Shown: positions 51,127-61,282 of the stretch, one piece after another
How the letters are laid out: each line of letters begins with the position of its first letter
Numbering within the stretch: position 1 is the stretch's first letter
NCBI GenBank assembly: GCA_027924645.1
Contig: BSBN01000763.1
Location: forward strand, 682,001 to 746,000
Direction: 5' to 3'
Length of the DNA stretch: 64,000 bases
Origin: Cunninghamia lanceolata
Taxonomy: Eukaryota > Streptophyta > Pinopsida > Cupressales > Cupressaceae
The notes under the pieces: generated by a model
What the model saw: the letters and a program-made list of their open reading frames with translations, nothing else
Databases searched by the model: none
What the model was told of the DNA's origin: nothing
Program-made: the position numbers and the translations under genes

Positions 51127-51922
51127 TTGTGCTAGATCTGCGTCAAAGCGAACATGCTTGACCAGATTCCACGCATGCATAACCTCCTCTCCACTTTCTA
51201 TGCTTTCCCTAAAGTGGCATCCTCCTAATCTGTTGGAGTTGACCACCTTGCTAGGTAGTTGGTTGTAGTTTTTCTTGCTATAAATAAGACTCAGGTGCTC
51301 CTTCTAAGGGGTTGATTAATCTGAGGTTATACTCGCATTATTAAGTTTTTCAGTAATACGATTATGTTGCTTGTTTGTACTCATATTTTCCAATGAATAA
51401 AATGAAGTTATAAGTTTGCATTTCTGAGTTTACATTTGTCTTAAGGGATACTCATCCAAGGGGGCCCACTTGGTGAGCATTCCATCCTTTAGTTTAGTTG
51501 TTATTTTCTGTCAAGCAGTTGGTTAAAATCTGGCACCGTATGTTCCTACAGCCACTAGAATTCCATTCTGTGTCTGTTCCTGCAGCCAAAGCAGACAGAG
51601 TAGTTTCCTGTTTGTTAGCCCAGATTTTTATTTTCTGTCATGCACTTCAGCTTAGTATAGTTGTTGGTTGATGTTCAACATTTATGTTATTTCTTTCCAA
51701 GCAATTTACTTTCAACATTATATCTTTCTTAGCCATAGAATGAGTGTGGCTACTTTGGGGTTCCTAGTGCACATACTATGCTAACCCATTTCAAGTTCAT
51801 GTCCTTGGGTTGACAAGTTAAATGCACCTTCATAGTGATTAAGACAGCTATTCAGGTTAGATGTCCAATCTCTGAGTCACAGCTTTATGGGCTTAGTTGT
51901 TAAATCATTGTAGAAGGCCAAC
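51127..51922 (+). mobile_element. Probable 5' LTR of an Athila-like gypsy element
   Basis: The right end is placed at the CAACA at 51918-51922, six bases before the primer site. The start is less certain: TGTTGTGCTAG at 51127 would give matching TGTTG/CAACA termini and 796 bp. A TATA box (gctataaataag, about 51276-51287) lies inside. No second LTR is in the window. Confidence 0.5.
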
Positions 51923-51927
51923 ATTTT

Positions 51928-51945
51928 TGGCACCGTTGCCGGGGA
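51928..51945 (+). other. Primer-binding site, Athila type
   Basis: TGGCACCGTTGCCGGGGA. Plant Athila and related gypsy elements carry TGGCGCCGTTGCCGGGGA here. The one difference, G to A in the first CG, is what a decayed CpG would give. It follows the LTR end and precedes gag by 160 bp. Confidence 0.8.
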
Positions 51946-52108
51946 TGGTGTCAAAATAGGAAGATCTTTGGAGTCAATTTTTAATATTATTTCTTGCAGA
52001 AGTATTTTTGAAGTGTGCTCTTAGTATACCCCTCATTTAAGAAGTAACGACCCACAATCCGTTCACAACATTCTTTGTGTGAGTTCGCTGATACTGAGTG
52101 TATACTGC

Positions 52109-53110
52109 ATGCATAGAGGTAGAAGAAGAGATGCTTTAGGGAGATTCCTTCCTAATGATCCTATTCCTGATGACAGCTTAGTTGAGTATCCAAACTACCC
52201 AGCAGAAGAAGAAGAGAATCCTTTTCCTGATGCAATCCCCAATTTGAATAGTTCTGAAACATCCTCTGAAGAACAAGCTACCCAAAACTTGATTGACAAT
52301 CCATTTGCTTTGATAATCAGTCAAGCAACTATGGTTGCCCAAAACAGACCTAATCAACCAACCTTTCCATTTCCTATTGCTCATCAAAATGAAGTGGATA
52401 ACCTCAAGAACATCCCTGCTTCAGAAATGAAGTGGATAACCTCAAGAACATCCCTGCTTCAGTTCTTCCCAAGTTCTATGGACTTGCAACAGAGGACCCA
52501 GACACCTTTTTATTTGAATTTGATATCCTCTGCAAAAGCTATGACTACACCACTGATGCTCATAGGCTTAAGCTATTTCCTACTACCATGAAAGATGCTG
52601 CATTGAGATGGTTAATGGGTCTAGGTAGTGATATTGTTAATGCTTGGGATGAGATGAAAGAGAAATTTCTTGAGAAGTATAAAGACTATTGTAGGGGTGG
52701 AGATATGAGAGGAGATAATATTTTTAGAATGCAGCAGAAAGAAGATGAAAGTTTGGAAGATTACATCTCAAGGTTCCTATTTTGTTTGCAAAAATCTCCC
52801 CATCATACACTCAATGAGGAGTCTTAGAAACTACTCTTCCTCCAAGGAATAAGTGAGCATTGCATGGATGCCTTGGATTTGATGGGAGATCTTACCTAAG
52901 TGCCTTGGGAGGATATTAAGATGTTCCATAATTATTCCAGAGCAGCCATGAAGAAAGGAACAGGTTACCATTCCCTTATGGGCAAAACCCCTACCAATGG
53001 AGTTTCAAGGATGGAGATAACTCACTTGTCTGGTTTTAAGCAAGATATCATAAATAATATGGCCACCCAGCTGGACACACTTCAAGCAAAGAAGAAGAAT
53101 ACGAGGTAGA
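52109..53110 (+). pseudogene. Athila-like gag pseudogene
   Basis: The start at 52109 gives MHRGRRRDALGRFLPNDP, and Athila-type gags commonly begin in this style. The capsid region is at about 52432-52830 (LPKFYGLATEDPDTFLFEFD, KLFPTTMKDAALRWL, AWDEMKEKFLEKY, QKEDESLEDYISRF). A tandem duplication of 38 bp (52391-52428 repeated at 52429) shifts the frame between the two halves. A TAG follows at about 52827 and another near 52897. Coding is lost by 53110, and no protease or RT follows in the window. The rest of the element is absent or displaced by whatever lies to the right. Confidence 0.8.
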
Positions 53111-54551
53111 GGCAATGTTGGCAGAATATTTCCCTCATTGCAGACAAAAGAAGAGGGACTGCAGATGGGTCAGTGCAAGAAGTTGGGTCCACTTTTTGGC
53201 CAAAAAGTAGAAGTGTTTTCCCTGATTTTCTGAATTTGTCACATTTGACCTTAAAATTTGAAGCACTTAGAAATGGAATCTTTAAAAAAGTCACTAAATA
53301 TAAAATGTAGTACTCGGAGTCTAGTTTCTAAATATGTAATTTTTTTCAATACCTAGATGATACAAATTGATTTTCAATAGGCATTTCTAAAAACCACTAT
53401 TTAAAAGTCACTTTTTTTTACCATACCATGCACGTGTACGACCAACATAATTTGACCTAAACAAAATTATTTTTTAAAATACTTTTAGAAAAAAATGTGT
53501 AGTACAGTGAAGTTTGATGAGGATATTTTTTTGTAATTTTTTTCTAATTAATTTTTTTTATTAATTTTTTATTAGGCCTAATTGCTACTTTTGAAAACCC
53601 CTCGTGTACGACCAACATAATTTGAGCAAAAAAATCATAAAATAAAAAAAAAAAATCATTTTATAAAAAATGATGTGTAGATTGATGACATATAATTTTA
53701 AAAAAAAAATTAAAAATTAAAAGTTATTAAAAAAATACAAACACCTGACATTTCAAGTTTTTGGACTAGTTTGCTTATAAATTAAATAATAAATAGAAGA
53801 ACATGTCTAATAACAAAAATATATATATATTTGAAAACTAGACAATGCCATCTGTAATGGGTTTTCATTTCGTAAAAAAATTAGAAAAAAAAGGTCCTCA
53901 GCCATATAGGTAAACTCAGTGTTTCTTCTTGTTTTGTACTTAGAAAAAAACTTGCAGGTCTAAGGCTCGAGGTCGGTCAACCATGCCTATCTCGAGCCTA
54001 AAACCCAAGCAAAGGGAAGGGAAAAGGTGGGCGGAGATTTCCAATTTCAAATAACGGGTACCCGTTATGTTTTTTTTAACAGGTACCCATTTTCCAATTT
54101 CAAATAACGGGTACCCGTTATGTTTTTTTTAACAGGTACCCATTTTATAACGGGTACCCGTTTCTATTATACCCATTATTTCCCATATTAGGGAAAAACA
54201 TACTATTACTGTATCCCTGCAACTTGCAAGTCTGATTAGTACTACGCGACAGCAACAATTTCTGCATTTTTTTATTTACAAGTGTTTTGTGGAATCTCTT
54301 GACATGTCATATTCTATTCAGATTTTGAAAGGAGTCAATCATATGAACAATTCTGAAGTGAAATCAAGTGCATGAGCTATTTTCAAGAGGAATAAAGAAA
54401 GAAAATTTTTGTTTTTACATCTACCTTTTACTTCAAAATCTATGGAATAAAGGATCTACATCTAATTCTAGTTCAAAAGTTTAAATAAGGACATCAATTA
54501 TGAAATTGGATTAAGTATCAATTGTTATTTTATCAAAAGGGTTTGGTAATC
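53111..54551. other. Non-coding region upstream of the transposase-like gene
   Basis: AT-rich, with many homopolymer runs. It contains an 18 bp perfect palindrome (actttttggccaaaaagt, 53191-53208). A direct repeat begins cgtgtacgaccaacataat at 53433 and 53603. A hairpin is made of ggctcgag and ctcgagcc (about 53963-53999). The GGTACC palindromes are at 54039-54165. The junction between Athila-like sequence and the next element probably lies at 53110-53190. Confidence 0.5.
54039..54165. repeat. 53 bp tandem repeat with GGTACC palindromes
   Basis: Two units start ttccaatttcaaataacgg at 54039 and 54092. Each holds the perfect palindrome taacgggtacccgtta and a half-site aacaggtacccatt. A further palindrome (aacgggtacccgtt) follows at about 54149-54162. 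It lies 390-510 bp before the transposase-like start. Confidence 0.85.
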
Positions 54552-54791
54552 ATGGGATCAAATCAACGTCAAAGAAAAAAACAAAGGAGGGTAATGACAC
54601 CTCAAGAAATTGAAGCAAATAGAGAGCAGGAAGCAAAAAGGCAAAGAGATAGAAGAGCAAGGATTCAAGAGATGAAGAATATTGAAGCATCTAGTTCCAT
54701 GAGTATTGAAGAGAAAGGCATTCAAGAGAGTATAAATGATGGGATGAATGTAGATGATGCAAATGTGGAAATGGTGAATTTGGAAGAAAAC

Positions 54792-55091
54792 GTGTCTATA
54801 GAAACAAATGCATGTATGTCTTCAAACCTAACTTTCGAAGATATGGAAAATGTGACTATACAAACAAATCCAGGTATGTCTTCAGAGCCAACTTTCAATG
54901 ATATGGAAAATAGGACTATAGAAACAAATTCAGGTGTGTCTTTGGAGCCAACTTTCAATGATATAGAAAACACGACTATAGAAACAAATCCAGGTGTGTC
55001 TTCGGAGCCAACTTTCAATGATATGGAAAACACGACTATAGAAACAAATCCAGGTATGTCTTCAAACCCACCTATTGATGATATGAATGAT
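54792..55091 (+). repeat. Five in-frame 60 bp repeats encoding 20-residue units
   Basis: Each unit reads approximately TIETNPGMSSEPTFNDMENT. The middle three are closest to one another; the first and last are most diverged. The repeats are acidic and Ser/Thr/Asn-rich, probably disordered. Confidence 0.9.
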
Positions 55092-57249
55092 AATGATATC
55101 CCTTTTAGGAGTGAGAATGAAAATGTTTTATTTGAGATTGAAAGAAATGTCTTAGATAATCTTCCTGGTAAGATTTCTTGGAGGCAAATGAGAACTCATG
55201 CAAATAGATTATATAAAAAAAAATTATAAAAAAAGTCTTGGATTTCAATGTCAACTTATGATGCAATTGATGAAGATGTGAAAATTGCGAAAAGTAATGA
55301 AAAAGTTAGGCATCTTTGTAAAACCTAAAAAAAAGATGAATCAATGAAACAAGTTTTATCTAGTGTTGCTAATGCTATTGATTCTATTAGTAAAAAGAGT
55401 CGATCTAAAGATAGCAATGCAGCACGAAGAGCTATAACAACTGCTTTAGTCAATAAATCATCTTCTAATAAAAGAATGATAAGTAAGACAAGTGAAATTC
55501 TAAAGATAAATCCTAAAACTTTGAGAAGAGCAGCAAAGAGAAGAGAATCTATTAAAAAAGATCCAATTAACCAATATTGGAGTTTTAGTGGTAGACTCCC
55601 AAGGTATGACATGAAATTAAATAGTGAAATCAAATCTTTAATTGAAAAATATTGGCATGATAATACAAGGGTATCATCTAATGTTAGAGATGTTTTAAAA
55701 TTATGAGTGGGGTCTAAAATTTGTGATCCTCATCCAGAACATCTATTAGACATGACTCAAACTAAATTATATAAAAAATTCTTAGATGATTTAGTGTTAG
55801 AACCATTTAATATTACCATAAGCCAAAGATCTTTTGAGAAATGTAAACCTTGGTATGTGAAAATTAATAAACAACGAATCTCTTGTTGTTGTAAAACTCA
55901 TGTGCAATTTCGTTATTATTATGATGTTTTTCGATATATATTTTCTACTTTGCATACTGACGAAATTATGCAGGAATGTGGTATTAATATGCCACCTCAA
56001 ACAATTAAGGAGTTTGTAGCAGGTTTGTTTTGTGAAACATCTACTGGATACTTATTTTATTCAAAAGCATATATTTCTGGACAATGCAATAGATGTGGCA
56101 ACTTTTCATTGTTAGGAGAATGTATGCATGAAAATATTTCACATGAATTTGGACAACAATTAGTGGATGTGAAAAGATTCAAGAATGTTGAATATTCTTT
56201 AAATGATGGAAAAATTGGAAAGCGTTGTAAGTTAGTCATTGAAAAAAATTGTGTGCATGCATTCATCAAAGATTTTAAGGATAATATTGTATCCAAATAT
56301 GTCAAACACTCCCAATATGCTCGGTGGCTTGATGGACAATTTTGTCCATGTAAAAACACCTTTCCCATTGGAACTATCCTATCAATGGTTGACTTTGCAG
56401 AAAACTATACTCTTGCTCCATAAGAGGAAATTCAATCTCAGTATTATAATTCAGTGCAAGTGGCCATATTTGTTCATATTGTATACAGACATGCAGATGA
56501 TAGTACAGAAGATAATAGAAATTTTTTGAGGGAGTATCATTTCTATTTGAGTGATAACCGGTTACACTCCTCAGAGTTTGTGCAATATTGTTTCACAAAA
56601 TTTTATGAAAGTTTAAAAGAAAGAGGAATCCAGATGACACAACATTTCATATGGTCAGATAATTGTACTAGGCAATTTAAAAATGCAAGAATGTTTTATT
56701 GGCTATGTAGGGCTCATAAAGAAATCAATATCCAACATATGTGGAGTTTTTTTGAAGCTGGACATGGTAAAGGAGAACATGATGGAGTTGGAGCATGTGT
56801 GAAAAGAGCTCTTGCTAGAGAGCAACTAAAATTTGAGGATACAGCCAAATTTAGAGATGCACATGCAATTGTGGATTGGTGTAATGAAAAATTATCTACG
56901 GGATCAAGTCAGAACTCTACAATTTGATGATTCTTTTGTTTAGTTGAAGAAGAGAATATTCCTACTCAACTTGATTGTGAGACAATAACTGGATCAACAA
57001 AATGGCATTCATTTAAGAGTTCAAATGCAAGCACATGGACTATACGGACTAGGGAACTTGCATGTTTTTGTCAATTTTGTATTACAGGTGATTTGGGAGC
57101 ATGTGAAAATACAGAATGGGTTGAAGAATGGAAACAAAGATCTTTGACACCTACAGAAACACAAGATCAACTTGAAACAACAATTGAAGATGATAATCAA
57201 ATGTTTGCATCAGATGACTATGATCGTGTTTTAGACCTTGTACAAGAAG

Positions 57250-57385
57250 GTACTTTTGTTTTCAATTTTTTTTAGTGTCATTTTTTTGTACATCTATATA
57301 TAATTAATTATATATGTATGCATGCACAAATTTATGTGATTTAGATACATGTCACACTTTATTGAATTACATAATTTTTTTGTAG
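57250..57385 (+). other. Intron of the transposase-like gene
   Basis: Donor GTACTTTTG after ...caagaag, acceptor TTTTTTTGTAG before GACATG. It is 136 bp, AT-rich, phase 1. Joining the flanks keeps a Gly codon and continues a coherent frame (HVYAVIAPEGNEEETEYWL). Without splicing the frame ends at a TAG within the intron. Confidence 0.75.
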
Positions 57386-57813
57386 GACATGTGTATGCTG
57401 TTATTGCACCTGAGGGCAATGAAGAGGAAACCGAGTATTGGTTGGCTCGATGTGTTGAGACAAAACAAAAGTTGTTACATCCTAGAGTAGATGATGATAA
57501 CATGGAGTATCCAACAGGTTCTGTGGTTGTTGTTGGCACTTGGCTATGAAAATATCTAATAAGAAGGAATGGTGTGCCTGCATTTGAAGATTATGAAACA
57601 CATAAGAAGATCATACACTACTCACATTTGGTTGTGGCAACAAATATAAAACTAGTCAGATATCAAGGCAAACCTTCTAATAAATAGTTATGGACACTTT
57701 CGATGGAAGAACATGAGTCGATTATAGATGCATTACAAAAAAATGAGGATGCAGATGGTACAATAGAATAAATTTCTAGGTATGTAAACCATACTCTTAC
57801 ATCCCCAAGCTAA

Positions 57814-58365
57814 ATTCTTTCATTCTCATTTCAGCTTCTATATTATTCCCCTTGTCTTAAATTTTGTATCGACTCATGTAAATATATAGTTAATTTACTT
57901 GTACATTTGAACATTATTTTTTGTAGGTGTACCCTAGAGAAGTAGTCAAATTTGCATGATTGTCAATAAAAGTTTTCACCATACAAGTATGTGAGGTCAA
58001 TTTTGTAGTCTTCAACTAAAAGTGAATGCAAATTAGGTAATTGTATATATACTTACATTATGGCTTTCTCATTCAACATGTTATCTAGAACTACATAATG
58101 CATCAATGTTTTGTCTTTTTGGTATATAAATTCTTTCATTCTCATTTCAACTTCTATATTATTCCCCTTGTCTTAAATTTTGTATCGACTCGTGTAAATA
58201 TATAGTTAATTTACTTGTACATTTAAACATTATTTTTTGCAGGTGTACCCTAGATAAGTAGTCAAATTTGCATGATTGTCAATAGAAGTTTTCACCATAC
58301 AAGTATGTGAGGTCAATTTTGTAGTCTTCAACTAAAAGTGAACGCAAATTAGGTAATTACATATA
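57814..58365 (+). repeat. 316 bp tandem duplication with a third diverged copy
   Basis: Copies start attctttcattctcattt at 57814 and 58130 and agree for about 235 bp, with only a few transitions. A third, more diverged and shortened copy lies at about 58727-58860. Each contains a splice-acceptor-like ttttttg(t/c)ag followed by gtgtaccctag. Confidence 0.85.
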
Positions 58366-58384
58366 TATATATATACTCAAATAT

Positions 58385-58690
58385 TTATCATCCATCCTCT
58401 AAAGACACCTGCTTGTACATCCCCTTAATTCATCCTCTTAGCTCCCCTTAAGCCATCCTCTTACATCCCCTTAAGCCATCAAGTTTTATCTTATACTTTG
58501 TAAATTGACTAGTGTACATCTCTTCAAGTAAGCTATCCTCTTTTGTATCCCCTTAAGACATCATCTTCTAGCTCCCCTTTTAATTAATCCTCTTATATAT
58601 CCCCTAAAGCCATCCTCTTATGTATCCCCTTAAGACATCCTCTTAGCTCCCCTTAAGCCATCGTCTTACATCCTCTTTTGTGTTATTTAG
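58385..58690 (+). repeat. Short repeats of the type 'catcctcttacatcccctta'
   Basis: About ten variants of (c)atcctctt(a/g)..tccccttaag occur at irregular 20-45 bp spacing. They sit between the second and third copies of the 316 bp repeat. Confidence 0.65.
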
Positions 58691-60010
58691 TTACATATTG
58701 CATTAATATTTTGTGTTTTTGGTACATATTCTTTCATTCTCATTTACATTCATTATTTCTTGCAAGTGTATCCTACAAGTAGATTTTTCCATGATTGCCA
58801 CTACAAAATTTCATCATAATGTAAATGGTAGATCAATTTTGTAGTCATGTCAAACTAATAACATGGACCTATAAGCTAATTGTATAGATATACTCGTATG
58901 TTTAATAATGGACCAATTTTTTGTTTTGACACTCTTTTTATGATCTATGCATTTAATTTTCACGGATTGAATATTATTTTATGATTGCCACAAATGCTAT
59001 TAGTGTAGAGGTTCAATAAGTATATAGTTTGTATTTTTCCTATCATTTTTGTACCCACTTTAGCTATGTTTTGAGATGTGTTGATTTAGCATTTATTTTA
59101 AATATTATTTAAATGCACAAATGTTGAAAAGTAGTGTCATGATAGTTAAAGGGAAATAGTCCTAGGATAGTTTACATATTTGAAACATGGTTTAATATCA
59201 CCTCTATGAATGCCTAGGTGTAGTCATTGGTGTTGTAGAACTTTATTTACGACTGCTAAGGTAATAATGAGGGTTATCATGCATAGGTAAGGTATTAAAT
59301 AGTCATTATTTCAAACTAAATGTCTACCATAAAGGTTACTCATTGTCATAGTAAATAGAAGATTATTGTCATGCATGAAGATTATTGCCATGTATCCAAT
59401 CTAGACTGTCATAAATCATTGAGATGTTCTCATAAGAGCAATTCAAATCTAAAAATCAGTCATAATGAGGTTATATCATCTAAATTCCATTGCAAAAATC
59501 CATGTGACAATAATAAAACAAATTTAGGATAGTCATGAAACAAATAGGACACTCATGAAACAAATAGGACAATCATGTTAGTCAAGAGGTTTTCACAGTG
59601 ATTGATGATCAAGTATATCATTCTAAATGGTCATTTGCTAGAGTTAGATAGACATGTATTTATGGCAACAAGTGGCCTTCGTGAAATTCATAAGTGGTCA
59701 TCCAAACACCTATATGATTGTCATAACAATCCCTTTAATAGCCACTTGCCTTCATGACCAATCAAAGATGTTATTAAGAACTTGAAGATAATCCCTAATA
59801 CCAACTCAATAGAACTACTAAGATAATGGCCAATCAAACCATGACAAGAATCTACATATAGCAAAAGGAATCTCAAAAATCTAATAATTCCCTAGCACTA
59901 GAAACATTATGAGTAATCATTATAAGCCCGATTAATGCACCAACATTGTCAACCAATAAGGTATAAAAGAGAAGATCTTAAGAGAATGTATAAATACAAG
60001 AGGAGATAAG

Positions 60011-60590
60011 ATTCAAATGAATTTCCTTAGATAGTTTCTTCTTTAAAAGAGTTAGTTTCTCTACAAGAATTGAATGCTACTTCTTGAATAATTTCAAATT
60101 GTGATAAATTTTTTTGTAGCTTATACTGTGTGGATAAGATTTGAATTTCCTTCTAGTTTCTTCTTTAAAAGAGTTAGTTTCTCTACAAGAATTGAATACT
60201 ACTTCTTGAATAATTTCAAATTGTGATAAAATTTTTTGTAGCTTATATTGTGTGTATAAGATTCAAATGAACTTCCTTAGATAGTTTCTTCTTTAAAAGA
60301 GTTAGTTTCTCTACAAGAATTGAATGCTACTTCTTGAATAATTTCAAATTGTGATAATTTTTTTTTGTAGCTTATATTGTGTGGATAAGATTTGAATTTC
60401 CTTATAGTTTCTTCTTTAAAAGAGTTAGTTTCTCTACAAGAATTGAATACTACTTCTTGAATAATTTCAAATTGTGATAAAAAATTTTGTAGCTTATATT
60501 GTGTGGATAAGATTCAAATGCATTTCCTTAGATAGTTTCTTCTTTTAGTTTCTCTACAGGAATTGAATGTTTCATTTGAATCATGTTTTG
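60011..60590 (+). repeat. Tandem array alternating 122 and 128 bp units
   Basis: The phrase agtttcttctttaaaagag (or its shortened last form) starts at 60033, 60155, 60283, 60406 and 60534, giving steps of 122, 128, 123 and 128. Odd copies are preceded by gattcaaatg.a.ttccttagat and even copies by gatttgaatttcctt.t. The array is therefore a dimeric higher-order repeat of about 250 bp. Copies are nearly identical, implying recent expansion. Confidence 0.9.
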
Positions 60591-61282
60591 AATGTTTTTT
60601 TAACGAAGATTTTGTTCAAGGACACTATCAAAGTGAGTCTAACATCCTTATCATTTTATCATGATTTTGTAGGTTTATCCTAGGTAAATTACCTTGTTAT
60701 AAAGTGCCCTAAAATTATCTATTAGATAATTGTAACACCAAACTTATCTATTAGATAATTGTAACACCATTTACCTATCTATTCCACTATGTAAATTAAC
60801 TTAATCTAGGTTTGTGAGGCAGTAAATAGATTGTTCACTATTTCAAGAAGAACTATTGAACCATAATGCATCATCACTTCTTAAAAATAAAAAAATGTAG
60901 TAGAGAGAAATCTTCTAACATGTCTCAATTAAATAATTTATAATCTAGAAGTAAACAACATGAAGCATATTTAACATATTATCTAGAGCATACTAAACTA
61001 CATTCAAGCATATATACTCAATAATATATACATGTAGATCTAGATCTAGATAAGTCCATGAAATACTATAAAATATAGGTAGGACCCATGAAATGTGTAC
61101 TTTAAAACATCTACTCATCATCAGCATGTAAATAAATACAAATCACAGTTCATGAAATACTGAAATATATCTAGAAGTACATGTAATAGCAAGTTCGACA
61201 TATATAGTCAAAGTCCTGGAACAGCATATATAAAAAATAATGTGCACATCATACAGTTCAGTCTATGAAATAAAAATCTATG

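Larger units (their letters stand above)
54552..57771 (+). pseudogene. Transposase-like gene of unassigned family, nonsense-mutated
   Basis: One frame runs from the ATG at 54552 to the TAA at 57769 with a single intron (57250-57385), about 1,027 codons. In order it has: a basic N-terminus (NQRQRKKQRR); five 20-residue repeats; a basic helical segment (TSEILKINPKTLRRAAKRR, possible helix-turn-helix); Cys/His clusters (ISCCC at about 55881; CNRCGNFSLLGECMHE at about 56086); then VDFAENY (Asp 56391), WSDNCTRQFKN (Asp 56658), GHGKGEHDGVGA (Glu 56775, Asp 56781); and a second Cys cluster (ACFCQFC, about 57057). The Asp/Asp/Glu order suggests an RNase H-fold transposase; this is inference, not recognition of a named superfamily. 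Premature stops: 55227, 55326, 55704, 56421, 56925, 56928, 57547 and 57685. No frameshifts. Confidence 0.7.
57772..61282. other. Inter-gene region rich in tandem repeats
   Basis: No coding frame is seen between the two convergent genes. It holds a 316 bp tandem duplication, a field of 'catcctcttacatcccctt' repeats and an alternating 122/128 bp array (listed separately). Between 58870 and 60000 and from 60800 to 61280 it is plain AT-rich DNA. A short duplication of 'ttatctattagataattgtaacacca' type lies at 60715-60772. Confidence 0.55.

Noticed and set aside
54722..55033. 103-codon minus-strand frame opposite the 60 bp repeats
   Set aside because: Its repeated phrases mirror the in-frame plus-strand repeats; it is a shadow.
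60011..60590. CRISPR-like spaced repeats
   Set aside because: The units are contiguous and similar along their whole length, so there are no unique spacers, and the context is a plant nuclear genome.
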